Of a stretch of 63,802 bases of DNA, positions 33,848 to 42,953 are shown in pieces. How positions within the stretch are numbered: the stretch's first letter is position 1; each line of letters begins with the position of its first letter. Origin of the DNA: Nocardia xishanensis NBRC 101358 (lineage in GTDB: Bacteria; Actinomycetota; Actinomycetes; Mycobacteriales; Mycobacteriaceae). The stretch covers positions 1 through 63,802 of the forward strand of contig NZ_BDCF01000004.1 in the NCBI RefSeq assembly GCF_001613365.1, written 5' to 3'. Below the pieces are notes generated by a model. It was not told the origin of the DNA, did no database searches, and saw only the letters and a list, made by a program, of their open reading frames with translations. Both the position numbers and the translations under genes were made by a program.

Positions 33848-35884
33848 ATGTCCGACACGCGGGACCCTCGGCTCGACGAGGAGTCGCCTGATCAGCGGCA
33901 GCGCCCGCCGCTCGACACGCTCGAGGTGGACGACGCCGAGCGGCCCGCTCGCGAACTGAGCGGGTGGCCGGAGCGGGTGGTCGCGGCCGTGGCGTTCGCG
34001 GTCGCGATTCTCGCGGTGTGGCAGGTTTTCCGGCCGCTGCCGCAGGGGAGTCAGTACTACCTGGTGGTGTTCCTCGCGGGCACGCTGCCGCTGGTGTTCC
34101 TCGCCTACCGCTCGGGCCTGCGGCTGCTCGACCGGTCCTCCGGTCCAGGTGCGCTGGACTGGGGGCTGGCGGCGCTGGCGCTGGTGGTCTGTCTGTATCC
34201 GGTGCTGCCGTTCGACATCGGTTCCGGCGGAGGCGGATACGACGCGTTCCTGGATCGGCAGGGCTTGCTCGACCCCGTGGACGTCGCCATGGGCACGGTG
34301 CTGCTCGTGCTGGTGCTGGAGGCATGTCGCCGGACCACCGGATGGGTGCTTCCCGTCGTATGCCTGGCGTTCCTCGCCTACGGCTACTACGGCGGGCTGC
34401 TGCCGCAGCAGTGGACCATCGCGCACTCGGGGCTGGACTTCGGGCAGATCGTCGACGCGCTGTACAACTCGGGCAGCGGCTTCTACGGCACCCCGCTCGA
34501 CGTCGCGGCCACCTATATCGTGCTGTTCACCCTGTACGGCGCGGTGCTCGAATTCTCTGGCGCAGCACAGTTCTTCGTCGATCTGTCGGTGGCCGCGTTC
34601 CGCCGTTCGCGCGGTGCCGCCGGGCGCACGGCGGTGGCCTCCGGCTTCCTGCTCGGCACGGTGTCCGGCTCGGGCACCGCCACGGCGGTGAGCGTCGGCG
34701 CGGTGACCTGGCCGATCCTGCGGCGGGCGGGATATCCCCCGGAGCAGGCGGGCGGCATGCTGGCCGCGGCGGGCGTCGGCGCGATCCTGTCGCCGCCCAC
34801 GCTCGGCGCGGCGGCCTTCATCGTCGCCGAGTACCTCGAGGTCTCCTACGTGACCGTGCTCGGCTGGGCACTGATCCCGACCGTGCTGTACTACCTGGGC
34901 ATCCTGCTCGCCGTGGAGATCGATGCCAGGCGGCTCGGCACGCGTCCGGTGGAAATCGGCGGCGCGTCGGCGTGGAAACTGCTGGCCCGCTTCGGCTACC
35001 ACTTCCTGTCGCTGATCGTGATCGTGGTGCTGCTGCTCCTCGACGTCAGCGCCACGCGGGCCGTCGTCTACGCCACCGCGCTGGCCTTCGTCCTGTCGTT
35101 CCTGGACGCGCGCACCCGCGGCCTCGCTCGCTCTCCGCGTGCGATCTTCCACGCGCTCGGCGACGGCGTCCGTTCCGCGCTTCCCGTGGTCGCGGTGTGC
35201 ACGGCGGCGGGCGTGATCACCGCGATGACCACCAAGACCGGGCTCGGCGCCCAATTGGCCGCGCTGCTGGTGCGATTCGCCTCGGCACTGTCGGACAACC
35301 AGACCGTGGTGCTCGCCTGCACGGTGGTCTTCGCCGCCGTCGCCCTGGCTCTGCTCGGTCTCGCCGTGCCGGTCACCGCCTCGTTCATCATCGGCTGGGC
35401 GATCATCGGGCCCGCGCTGCTCGCCCTGGACGTGCCCGCGCCCGCCGCGGCCATGTTCGTCTTCTACTACTCGGTGCTCTCCGAGGTCACCCCGCCGACC
35501 GCGCTGGCCGCGGTCGGCGCGTCGGCCGTCACCGGCGGCCGCACGGTGCCGACCATGTGGCAGGCGCTGAAGTACGCGCTGCCCGCGTTCCTGGTGCCGA
35601 TCGTGTTCGTGCTCACCGAATCCGGCGAACACCTGCTCGGCACCGGCCCCGCCCTCGACGTGCTGTGGACGAGCGTCGTGGCCTGCCTCGGCGTCGCCGC
35701 ACTCGCCGCCGCCAGCGGCGGCTGGCTCCTGGGAATCGGCCGGACACCAACACCCGCGCGCGTGCTCGCCGGGGCGGGCGGACTGGCGCTGCTGTACCTG
35801 GAACCCGCCGCGCTGGTCATTGGGCTCGCCGCGCTAGCGGCCGCCGCCGGGTACACGATGCTCTCCCGAAGGAGGACGAAGTGA
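33848..35884 (+). CDS. TRAP transporter fused DctQ-DctM permease (TAXI type)
   Basis: The 678-residue polytopic membrane protein has roughly 16 hydrophobic segments. It shows the fused small (Q) and large (M) TRAP subunits, with GTVSGSGTATAVSVGAVTWPILRRAGYPPEQAGGMLAAAGVGAILSPPTLGAAAF near 275-330 as the M-subunit core and FYYSVLSEVTPPTALAAVGASA near 538-560. TRAP systems take up organic acids using the sodium gradient with a periplasmic-type binding protein. It overlaps the next gene by 4 bp (GTGA), which encodes that partner. Its position beside steroid-type enzymes suggests import of a carboxylic acid. Confidence 0.88.
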   Translation: MSDTRDPRLDEESPDQRQRPPLDTLEVDDAERPARELSGWPERVVAAVAFAVAILAVWQVFRPLPQGSQYYLVVFLAGTLPLVFLAYRSGLRLLDRSSGPGALDWGLAALALVVCLYPVLPFDIGSGGGGYDAFLDRQGLLDPVDVAMGTVLLVLVLEACRRTTGWVLPVVCLAFLAYGYYGGLLPQQWTIAHSGLDFGQIVDALYNSGSGFYGTPLDVAATYIVLFTLYGAVLEFSGAAQFFVDLSVAAFRRSRGAAGRTAVASGFLLGTVSGSGTATAVSVGAVTWPILRRAGYPPEQAGGMLAAAGVGAILSPPTLGAAAFIVAEYLEVSYVTVLGWALIPTVLYYLGILLAVEIDARRLGTRPVEIGGASAWKLLARFGYHFLSLIVIVVLLLLDVSATRAVVYATALAFVLSFLDARTRGLARSPRAIFHALGDGVRSALPVVAVCTAAGVITAMTTKTGLGAQLAALLVRFASALSDNQTVVLACTVVFAAVALALLGLAVPVTASFIIGWAIIGPALLALDVPAPAAAMFVFYYSVLSEVTPPTALAAVGASAVTGGRTVPTMWQALKYALPAFLVPIVFVLTESGEHLLGTGPALDVLWTSVVACLGVAALAAASGGWLLGIGRTPTPARVLAGAGGLALLYLEPAALVIGLAALAAAAGYTMLSRRRTK

Positions 35885-36876
35885 GAAGAGTCGCAACGAT
35901 TGTCGCCGTCGCCACCGTGACGGCCGGACTGCTGGCCGGCTGCGGTGGCCGCCAGGACGCACCACGCACCGACGCGGGCGGCGCGGTGACCTGCGAGGTG
36001 ACGCGGGACTCGCGCGTCGGCATCGCGACCGGCAACGCCACCGGCGTGTACTTCGCGCTCGGCAACGCCTACGCCGAGCAGGTCGCGCAGGCCACCGGAG
36101 GCACGGTGAAGGCCACCGCGGCGGAGACCGGCGCGTCGGTGCAGAACATCCAGCAGCTGGTGGCGGGCACCTATCAGGTGGCGTTCTCGCTGGCCGACAC
36201 CGCCGCCGACGCGGTGCTCGGCACGGGCAGTTTCGACGGCAATAAGCAACCGGTGCAGGCGCTTTCGCGGCTCTATCCGAACTACACCCAGGTGATCGTG
36301 CGTACCGGGGCGAACATCTCCTCGGTCGCGGACCTGCGTGGCAAGCGCGTCTCCACCGGATCGCCGAAGTCGGGCACCGAGGTCATCGCACACCGGGTGC
36401 TCACCGCCGCGGGTCTCGACCCCGAGCGCGACATCTCCGCGCAGCGGCTCGATCTCACCAAGACCGTCGACGGCATGAAGGACGGCTCCATCGACGCCAT
36501 GTTCTTCTCCGGCGGCCTGCCCACCCCCGGCATCACCGACCTGTTCACCTCGGCCCGCGACAAGGTCCGCTTCCTCGACATCGCCGACCTCGCCCCGCGC
36601 CTGCGCACGGTGAACCCGGTATACGAGCCGGGCACGATCCCCGCCGCCACCTACGGACTGCCCGCCGACGCGGCGACCATCGTCGTCCCGAACGTGCTGC
36701 TGGTCCGCGACGATCTCGACGCGGACCTGGCGTGCGTGCTCACCAAGACGCTGTTCGATCGCAAATCGCAACTGGAACAGGCGAATTCGGCCGCCAAGGG
36801 GATCAGCCGGGACACCGCGCGCGAGACCGCGCCGGTGCCACTGCATCGCGGTGCGGAGCACGCGCTCACGAACTGA
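35881..36876 (+). CDS. TAXI-family TRAP solute-binding lipoprotein
   Basis: The 331-residue protein begins with a lipoprotein signal ending in LLAGC (lipid-modified Cys near 21). The TAXI core follows: SRVGIATGNATGVYFALGNAYAEQV near 47-71, TAAETGASVQNIQQL near 80-94, LRGKRVSTGSPKSGTEVIA near 151-169 and FFSGGLPTPGITDL. This extracytoplasmic receptor works with the fused permease encoded just upstream (GTGA overlap). The ligand is unknown. The gene ends 21 bp before the stop of a convergent IclR regulator, which may control the block. Confidence 0.87.
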   Translation: MRRVATIVAVATVTAGLLAGCGGRQDAPRTDAGGAVTCEVTRDSRVGIATGNATGVYFALGNAYAEQVAQATGGTVKATAAETGASVQNIQQLVAGTYQVAFSLADTAADAVLGTGSFDGNKQPVQALSRLYPNYTQVIVRTGANISSVADLRGKRVSTGSPKSGTEVIAHRVLTAAGLDPERDISAQRLDLTKTVDGMKDGSIDAMFFSGGLPTPGITDLFTSARDKVRFLDIADLAPRLRTVNPVYEPGTIPAATYGLPADAATIVVPNVLLVRDDLDADLACVLTKTLFDRKSQLEQANSAAKGISRDTARETAPVPLHRGAEHALTN

Positions 36877-36897
36877 GCGCTCGCACAGTCCGGACGT

Positions 36898-37797
36898 TCA
36901 CTGCGCCGCGATAGCCGCCGTCAGCGCTCGTGCGGTGGTCAGCGTCGCGGCGATGTAGTCGTCGCGTTCCGGTTTGGACGTGCTGGTCCGCAGCGGACCG
37001 AGCTGCACTTCGAAGGAGGCCGATCCGTTCGCGTCGAACACCGGCGCGGCGAGATAGCTCAGCGGCAGGTCGGCGTCGGAGTCCAGCTCGCTCCTGGTGA
37101 ACGGGCGCGCGGTGAGCGCGGCCAGCTGGCGCAGCGCCCGCGCGCGCAGATTCGGTTGCAGCAGTTCGCTGCCCGCCGCCGCGAGCAGATCGGCGAGCAG
37201 GTCGACCAGCCCGGCGTCGTCGGCGCGCGGGCGGAACAGGGCGACGCCGCGCTCGCGCACCAGCGTGAGCAAGGTGCTCGCGGTGCGGCGGTCCGGCTCG
37301 GCGGTGGTGCCCAGCCAGGTGTTCTGCTCGGCCGCCGAACGCCACGGCATGACGGCCGCGCCCGCGGGGAATTGCAGCGGAATGCGGTGGCCGACCGGTA
37401 TGCCGGGCACCGTGCGGTCCTGGCCGTGCCGGACGTCGAGAACGGTGAGGTGATCGGGCTCGATGCGGCTGAGCGTCGCGCCGCAGCCGGTCTTCGCGGT
37501 CAACCCGGTGAGGAGATCGCCGACCCCGCGCGGCAGCCGGGCGGTGGTGAGCGCCACGAGAGCGGGTCCGACGCGGTAGCCGCGCTCCGGCACGCGCACC
37601 ACCCAGGCCGCGGCGTCGAGCTCGGCGAGCACGGCGGTGGCCGTGGCCCTCGCGATGCCGAGGCGTTCGGCGATTGTCGCGACCGGCAGTGGCTCGTTGG
37701 CTGTTGCCAGCAACGACACGATCTCGACTACGCGGCGGGTCGGCGGAGACGGCGAACGGCGCGCGTCGTCGTCGGGGACGAGTTCGGTGGGCTGCAT
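36898..37797 (-). CDS. IclR-family transcriptional regulator
   Basis: The 299-residue regulator has an N-terminal winged HTH (RVVEIVSLLATANEPLPVATIAERLGIARATATAVLAELDAAAWV, near 22-66) and a C-terminal IclR-like effector domain. The effector part lacks some of the typical IclR signature and contains the GHRIPLQFPAGAAVMPW patch. The ATG at 37795-37797 faces the SDR gene at 37890, with an 18-bp palindrome between them. It probably represses or activates that divergent pair. Convergence with the TAXI gene leaves its link to the TRAP system open. Confidence 0.83.
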   Translation of the reverse strand: MQPTELVPDDDARRSPSPPTRRVVEIVSLLATANEPLPVATIAERLGIARATATAVLAELDAAAWVVRVPERGYRVGPALVALTTARLPRGVGDLLTGLTAKTGCGATLSRIEPDHLTVLDVRHGQDRTVPGIPVGHRIPLQFPAGAAVMPWRSAAEQNTWLGTTAEPDRRTASTLLTLVRERGVALFRPRADDAGLVDLLADLLAAAGSELLQPNLRARALRQLAALTARPFTRSELDSDADLPLSYLAAPVFDANGSASFEVQLGPLRTSTSKPERDDYIAATLTTARALTAAIAAQ

Positions 37798-37856
37798 CGG
37801 TCATTCCCTTGTGCCGGTGGGGTCGTCGACTTACGATGACGAATATAAGTCATTGA

Positions 37857-37874
37857 GTGTCGAATATTCGACAC
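37857..37874. promoter_or_regulatory. Perfect 18-bp palindrome between the IclR and SDR genes
   Basis: GTGTCGAATATTCGACAC is a perfect 18-bp palindrome in the 92-bp divergent gap, ending 16 bp before the SDR ATG at 37890. Perfect symmetry at this position suggests an operator for the IclR-type regulator. A looser TGAC/GTCA pair lies just upstream. Confidence 0.68.
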
Positions 37875-37889
37875 CAGATCGGAGCGCGG

Positions 37890-38681
37890 ATGATTCTCGA
37901 TCGGTTTCGCATCGACGGACAGGTCGCCGTCGTCACCGGCGCAGGACGCGGGCTGGGCAGGGCGATCGCCCTCGCGTTCGCCGAGGCCGGTGCGGACGTG
38001 CTCGTCGCGGCCAGGACCAAGGGCCAGTTGGACGAGGTCGCCGAACAGATCGCGGCGGTCGGCAGGCGAGCCCACGTGGTGCCCGCCGATCTGAGCGACG
38101 CCGACGCGGCCGCGAGCTTGGCCGCCACGGCGGTGGACCGGTTCGGCAGGCTCGACATCGTCGTCAACAATGTCGGCGGCGCGCTGCCGTGCCCGCTGCT
38201 GGACACCACGCCCGAGGCGATGGCCGAGGCGTTCGCGTTCAACGTCGGCAATGCGCACGCCTTGGTGCGCGCCGCGGTGCCGCACATCCTGGAAACGGCG
38301 GCCGGCGGTTCGATTCTCAACATCACCTCGACCATGGGCCGGTTGCCGGGACGCGCCTTCGCCGCCTACGGAACCGCGAAAGCCGCACTCGCGCACTACA
38401 CCCGGCTGGCCGCGCTGGACCTGAATCCGCGCATCCGGGTCAACGCCATCGCGCCGGGCTCGATCCTCACCTCGTCGCTCGAGGTGGTCGCGGCGAACGA
38501 CGCCATGCGCACCCAGTTGGAGACCAAGACGCCGCTGCACCGCATCGGCGAACCGGAGGACATCGCCGCCGCCGCGCTCTACCTGGTGTCCCCGGCGGGC
38601 AAGTACCTCACCGGCAAGGTGCTCGAGCCCGACGGCGGACTCATCAGCCCCAACCTCGACCTCCCGATCCCGGATCTGTGA
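37890..38681 (+). CDS. Short-chain dehydrogenase/reductase
   Basis: The 263-residue SDR has [45 protein letters not shown] near 92, [11 protein letters not shown] and YGTAK, and a C-terminal [19 protein letters not shown] typical of 7alpha-HSD-like or gluconate-5-dehydrogenase-like SDRs. The ATG at 37890 with GGAG 8 nt upstream is preferred over a GTG at 37857 that lies inside the operator palindrome. The next gene starts 1 bp after its stop. Confidence 0.87.
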   Translation: MILDRFRIDGQVAVVTGAGRGLGRAIALAFAEAGADVLVAARTKGQLDEVAEQIAAVGRRAHVVPADLSDADAAASLAATAVDRFGRLDIVVNNVGGALPCPLLDTTPEAMAEAFAFNVGNAHALVRAAVPHILETAAGGSILNITSTMGRLPGRAFAAYGTAKAALAHYTRLAALDLNPRIRVNAIAPGSILTSSLEVVAANDAMRTQLETKTPLHRIGEPEDIAAAALYLVSPAGKYLTGKVLEPDGGLISPNLDLPIPDL

Positions 38682-38682
38682 C

Positions 38683-39750
38683 ATGACCTATCGCGTAGTG
38701 CAATGGGGCACAGGCAATGTCGGCCACCACGCGTTGGCGGGCATCATCGCCAACCCCGACCTGGAACTGACCGGCGTGTGGGTCTCCGGCGCGAAAGCCG
38801 GGACGGACGCGGGCACTCTCGCCGGGCTCGACCGTTCCGTCGGCGTCGCCGCCACCAACGACGTCGACGCGCTTCTCGCCGACCGGCCCGACTGCGTCGT
38901 CTACTGCTCGATGACCGACAACCGGCTGCCCGAGGCCATCGAGGACCTGCGGATGCTGCTCGCGGCGGGCGTCAACGTGGTCGCGTGCGCGCCGGTGTTC
39001 TTCCAGTACCCGTACGGCGTGCTCCCGGACGAGCTGCTGAAGCCGGTGCAAGAGGCTGCGGCGCAAGGAGATTCGTCGCTCTGGGTGAACGGCATCGATC
39101 CCGGTTTCGCCAACGACCTGCTGCCGCTGGCGCTCGCGGGCACCTGTCTGCGCATCGATCAGCTGCGATGCATGGAGATCGTCGACTACGCCAGCTACGA
39201 CAACCGCGCGGTCATGGTCGACATCATGGGCTTCGGCAAACCGCTGGACGAGACGCCGATGCTGTTGCAGCCCGGCGTGCTCTCGCTGGCGTGGGGGAGC
39301 GTGGTGCGCCAGCTCGCCGCGGGCATCGGGGCCACGCTGGACGCCGTCACCGAGACCTACGAGCGCGTCCCCGCACCCGAATCCTTCGACATCGCCACCG
39401 GCCACATCGCCGAAGGCACAGCCGCCGCACTGCGTTTCGAGGTGCGCGGCATGGTCGGCGACCGGGTCGTCACGGTGCTGGAACACGTCACCCGCCTGCG
39501 CCCAGACCTTTGCCCGGACTGGCCCCAGCCCGCCCACCCCGAAGGTTCCTACCGGGTGGAGCTCACCGGCGACCCGTGCTACGCCATGGATTTGGTGACC
39601 TCCAGCCCGCGCGGCGACCACAACTACGCGACGTTGCTGGCGACCGCCATGCGGATCGTGAACGCGGTGCCCGCGGTGGTTTCGGCCCCGGCCGGGGTAT
39701 TGACCGCCCTGGACTTGCCGTTGATCACCGCGCCGGCGACGAGGTCCTGA
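38683..39750 (+). CDS. DapB-like NAD(P)H-dependent dehydrogenase
   Basis: The 355-residue protein has an N-terminal Rossmann domain (YRVVQWGTGNVGHHALAGIIANPDLELTGVWV) and CVVYCSMTDN near 67-76. The NVVACAPVFFQYPYG and WVNGIDPGFANDLLPLAL patches define the DapB-like / 2,4-diaminopentanoate dehydrogenase-type family. Members are common in mycobacterial lipid-degradation loci and often mis-named. It is cotranscribed with the SDR 1 bp upstream, so a keto or amine intermediate of the same compound is a reasonable guess. No substrate is known. Confidence 0.78.
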   Translation: MTYRVVQWGTGNVGHHALAGIIANPDLELTGVWVSGAKAGTDAGTLAGLDRSVGVAATNDVDALLADRPDCVVYCSMTDNRLPEAIEDLRMLLAAGVNVVACAPVFFQYPYGVLPDELLKPVQEAAAQGDSSLWVNGIDPGFANDLLPLALAGTCLRIDQLRCMEIVDYASYDNRAVMVDIMGFGKPLDETPMLLQPGVLSLAWGSVVRQLAAGIGATLDAVTETYERVPAPESFDIATGHIAEGTAAALRFEVRGMVGDRVVTVLEHVTRLRPDLCPDWPQPAHPEGSYRVELTGDPCYAMDLVTSSPRGDHNYATLLATAMRIVNAVPAVVSAPAGVLTALDLPLITAPATRS

Positions 39751-39851
39751 TCGACGGCGCTCGTGGCCCGACGTTTTCGCGCTCGTTTCACCTGCCGAGG
39801 GCGTGCGCGAACTCGTTGGCGACGGCGTTCATTCTGACTCGTCGTAACCCT

Positions 39852-40763
39852 TCACGGCGAATGCCGGGCAGCGGTGCCTCGAGTCGCGGCTTGGATCACG
39901 GCGGTGGCGAACGTTCGCGGGCTCTCCAGCGGAACGAAATGCCCCGCGTCCTCGACGTGCTGGACCCGCAGGTCGGCGAAGTAATCAGTCAGCCGATCGG
40001 CCCAACTCGTCGGGAACAACGCGTCATTCTCCGGCCAGAGCACAGTGGTAGGCACGGTGATGCGCTGGGCGGGCTCAGGCGCGCGTTCGGCGGCGATGCG
40101 GGCGACTCCTCCCGCACCGACCCGATACCAGGCCAGGGATGCCGTGAATGCACCCGGCTGGGAGTACACCGAGACGAGATGATCGAGATGATCTTCGGCA
40201 AGGACGAAGTCGGGTCCGGACCAGTGCGACCAGAAGTGGCGCAGAAAGGCGCGTACGGCGTCGGGCTTGCCGTCGATGAGTTCATCGGCAAGCCGGAGTT
40301 GGTTGAACGACACGTACCAGAACTCTCGTTGCGCTTCGGCCGAGAGGATCCGTTCACCGATGCCAGGCAACGGCGGGGTCAGCACCAGTTCACGTATCGA
40401 ATCCGGCCGCCGGCGCGCCACCGCGAGCGCGATCCTGCTGCCGATGTCATGCCCGCCGAGGACTGGCCGGTCCAGCTTCAGCTCCTCGATGAGTCCGATG
40501 ACGCTGCGCGCTTGCGCGTCGGCGCTGTACTGCGTCGAAGAGGCCTCGAGGTGTTTGTCGGATGCGCCGAAGCCGCGCAGGTCCGGCACGACGACGTCGT
40601 GCATCGGCAAGAGCGGGACCACGTCGCGGTATTCGGTCCTGTCGCTCGGCCATCCGTGCAGCAGAACCACCGGGGTTCCAGCCCCGATTCGGTCGTACGC
40701 CAGCCGGAACCCGTCGATCGCCGACGTCCGTTCGACGTGCTGACTATTCGGGCGAGTAGACAC
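39852..40763 (-). CDS. Alpha/beta hydrolase, epoxide hydrolase-like
   Basis: The 303-residue protein has HGWPSDRTEYRDVVPLLP near 37-54 (HGWP as in epoxide hydrolases and haloalkane dehalogenases), DLRGFGASDKH near 61-71, nucleophile region GGHDIGSRIALAVARR with Asp near 106 as GHDIG, and DAGHFVPLESP near the end. An Asp nucleophile points to the epoxide-hydrolase/dehalogenase side of the fold. The GTG at 40763 is preferred over an upstream in-frame codon because GGGGA lies 6-7 nt before it. Confidence 0.82.
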   Translation of the reverse strand: MSTRPNSQHVERTSAIDGFRLAYDRIGAGTPVVLLHGWPSDRTEYRDVVPLLPMHDVVVPDLRGFGASDKHLEASSTQYSADAQARSVIGLIEELKLDRPVLGGHDIGSRIALAVARRRPDSIRELVLTPPLPGIGERILSAEAQREFWYVSFNQLRLADELIDGKPDAVRAFLRHFWSHWSGPDFVLAEDHLDHLVSVYSQPGAFTASLAWYRVGAGGVARIAAERAPEPAQRITVPTTVLWPENDALFPTSWADRLTDYFADLRVQHVEDAGHFVPLESPRTFATAVIQAATRGTAARHSP

Positions 40764-41061
40764 TCGATTTCCCCATTTCCACGAGCAGAGCAGGACTCGC
40801 ACCGCTGTCGGTCATTCGTGTGAGACGCCGGCCGAGGCCCTGATCAGGACGAGGGGCGGCGTCGCAAAGGGTATCGGAGCAGGTGGACTCGAGCTGCGAG
40901 AAATGGAGACTGCAAGCGACAGTGCGAGATTGTCTGCGGTTCAATGGGTTTCACATCAGCTGTCACTGCTGATCTGCTGAGCCGGTCGATCGATTCCGAG
41001 ATCGTTCAGCAGTTGTCGGTCGAAATCTGGATGCAGTGCCGGTCTGACTGGATGCCGGGCG

Positions 41062-41661
41062 CTACTGGAGACCGAGGGCGCAAGTGAGATAGGTGGTCCA
41101 CCAGCTGAGCTGGGGGCCGGGGGAGGTGGCTTTCCGGCTGGTGAGGCCGGCGCTCCGGCGGAAAGCCGGACCATACAAAGATTCGGTAGCAAGGGCTTGA
41201 TGGAGGGCGGCAACGGCGAGCCGGGTGTCGTCGATCGGGGTGTCGGCCGGGTCGGGCCGCAGGGCGTGAAGGGCCTCGACGACCGGGTTGAGCATCCCGG
41301 ATCCCTCATCCCGCCACCCGGCGGCGTGTAGCGCGACGCCTAGCTCGCCGTAACCCTGACGGTAGAACTTCGCCAAGACGTCGACCAGTTCGGCGAGATC
41401 GGCGCCGCGGTCGAGCCAGGCACTCAGCACCTCCTGCACTCCGGCGTGGATCTTCTTGCCGCCGTGACGCAGCAGAGCTTCCAACAGGCCTTCACGCGTG
41501 CCGAAGTGATGGTTGACCCCCGCATCGGTCATGCCGACGCGGGTGGCGACCGCTCGGACCTGGACCGCGGCAACGCCACCCTCGACCAGGAGACTCTCGG
41601 CCGCGTCCAGGATCAGGCGTCGCGCCTCGTCAGGCGTGCGGCGCACACGCGAACGTGTCAT
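41062..41661 (-). CDS. TetR-family transcriptional regulator
   Basis: The regulator of about 199 residues has an N-terminal HTH (ARRLILDAAESLLVEGGVAAVQVRAVATRVGMTDAGVNHHFGTREGLLEALL, near 12-63) and a helical ligand domain containing a run of small polar residues near the end. The ATG at 41661 opens MTRSRVRRT. It diverges from the DUF6817 fusion hydrolase across an 83-bp gap with two symmetrical sites, so it most likely represses that gene and itself. The 298 bp to the next gene (40764-41061) show no recognisable gene. Confidence 0.87.
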   Translation of the reverse strand: MTRSRVRRTPDEARRLILDAAESLLVEGGVAAVQVRAVATRVGMTDAGVNHHFGTREGLLEALLRHGGKKIHAGVQEVLSAWLDRGADLAELVDVLAKFYRQGYGELGVALHAAGWRDEGSGMLNPVVEALHALRPDPADTPIDDTRLAVAALHQALATESLYGPAFRRSAGLTSRKATSPGPQLSWWTTYLTCALGLQ

Positions 41662-41674
41662 GCGGGCAATTTTA

Positions 41675-41727
41675 CCTTGACTGGCCAAGGCGGGCTCACT
41701 ACGCTCTTACTTTGAGAACTCAAGGTA
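41675..41727. promoter_or_regulatory. TetR operator sites in the divergent gap
   Basis: TACTTTGAGAACTCAAGGTA at 41708-41727 is an inverted repeat with 9-bp arms (8 of 9 pairs) and a 2-nt centre, 18 bp before the hydrolase ATG. A second, looser site, CCTTGACTGGCCAAGG at 41675-41690, shares the CCTTGA half near the regulator start. The pair is arranged as expected for autoregulation. Confidence 0.7.
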
Positions 41728-41744
41728 GTGGAGGAATCACCACC

Positions 41745-42953
41745 ATGATCGACCTCACCAATCCCCGGATGCGGCGCCTCACTCGCCCTGATGCAGTCCT
41801 GTACGGCGAGGAAGTCGGCGCCGGGCCGACCCTCTTGCTACTTCACGCCGGTGGTGAGCGCCGCCAGGTCTGGCGACCGGTCATCGACGCCCTCGGCGAC
41901 GCCGGAAACCGATGCGTCGCCTTCGATCAACGCGGTCACGGTGACAGCGGCGGCGAGCTGCGGGCGCTCGCCGGCTGCGCGGACGACGTCGCCGCAATGC
42001 TCGATGCCGAGCCACCTGGATGCATAGTCGTCGGCGCGTCGCTGGGCGGACTCGCCGCCATGGCCGCCTTGGGTGATCCGGCGACGCGAGAGCGAGTCGC
42101 GGGCCTGGTGCTGGTGGATTGCGTGCCCGACCTCGATCCCCACCGGATTCGCCACTATCTCGCCGATATCGGCATGCTCGGCACATATCCCGAATTCGTC
42201 GATGACGCCCTCGCGCACGTGGCCTCGCTGCGGCTGGCCATCGCCGAGTTCGGTCGGCCCGTCCTGCTCGTCCGCGGCGGTGCCGGGTCGCCGGTCACCG
42301 ACGACGACGTCGACCGGTTGCTGGACTTGGCCCCGCAAACCACAGTGGTGCGCATCCCAGGTGCCGGCCACCTCATCGCTCGCGAGCAACCGGCAGTACT
42401 GGCCGAGGCCATCGCCACCATCGCCACCGAATGGCCTGCGCTGGCGCTGCTTCGCCAACTCGGAGCGGGGCAGATCGACCACCCTGGCGGGAAGCTGCTC
42501 GACCACCTTCGGCGGGTGAACCAGTTGGTGACGGACTGGAGCGCGAGCCAACGCGTCCGCCTGGCCACGCTCTGTCACGCCGCCTACGGCACCGACGGCT
42601 ACCCGGACGCACTGCTGCCGCTCGACCAGCGAACCCGCCTGCGGGCCGCGATCGGCGACGAGGCCGAAGTCCTCGTCTACCGCTACGGCGCCTGCGACCG
42701 GAGCAAGACCTACCCCCGCCTCGGCGCGCCACAGCTTCCGCTCACCGACCGCTTCACCGGCGAGATCATCACCCTGGCCGCCGCCGACCTCGCCGACTTC
42801 GCCGTCCTCACCATCGCCAACGAACTCGACGTCGCCCGCACCGCATCACTCACCCCCGCCACCCGCCGCGCCATCCGAACCCTCATCACCACACTGGCGA
42901 CCTACGCCCCCGCTGCCGCCGCCCAAGCCCTTGCCGACCCGTCCCTATCCTGA
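41745..42953 (+). CDS. Alpha/beta hydrolase fused to a DUF6817-like domain
   Basis: The 402-residue protein has an alpha/beta hydrolase half (1-230): LLLLHAGGERRQVW near 30-43, FDQRGHGDSGGEL near 60-72, nucleophile GASLGG near 97-102, His in GAGHLIAREQ. The C-terminal half (240-400) begins LRQLGAGQIDHPGGKLLDHL and continues with LATLCHAAYGTDGYPDALL and EAEVLVYRYGACDRS. This resembles DUF6817, an HD-like helical domain usually found alone. The fusion is unusual. It is controlled by the divergent TetR gene through the operator 18 bp upstream. Confidence 0.78.
   Translation: MIDLTNPRMRRLTRPDAVLYGEEVGAGPTLLLLHAGGERRQVWRPVIDALGDAGNRCVAFDQRGHGDSGGELRALAGCADDVAAMLDAEPPGCIVVGASLGGLAAMAALGDPATRERVAGLVLVDCVPDLDPHRIRHYLADIGMLGTYPEFVDDALAHVASLRLAIAEFGRPVLLVRGGAGSPVTDDDVDRLLDLAPQTTVVRIPGAGHLIAREQPAVLAEAIATIATEWPALALLRQLGAGQIDHPGGKLLDHLRRVNQLVTDWSASQRVRLATLCHAAYGTDGYPDALLPLDQRTRLRAAIGDEAEVLVYRYGACDRSKTYPRLGAPQLPLTDRFTGEIITLAAADLADFAVLTIANELDVARTASLTPATRRAIRTLITTLATYAPAAAAQALADPSLS

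Noticed and set aside
39852..40802. Start of the epoxide-hydrolase-like gene at 40802
   Set aside because: The added N-terminal residues (MRVLLCSWKWGN) are not family-like, and a GTG at 40763 has a good GGGGA ribosome site.
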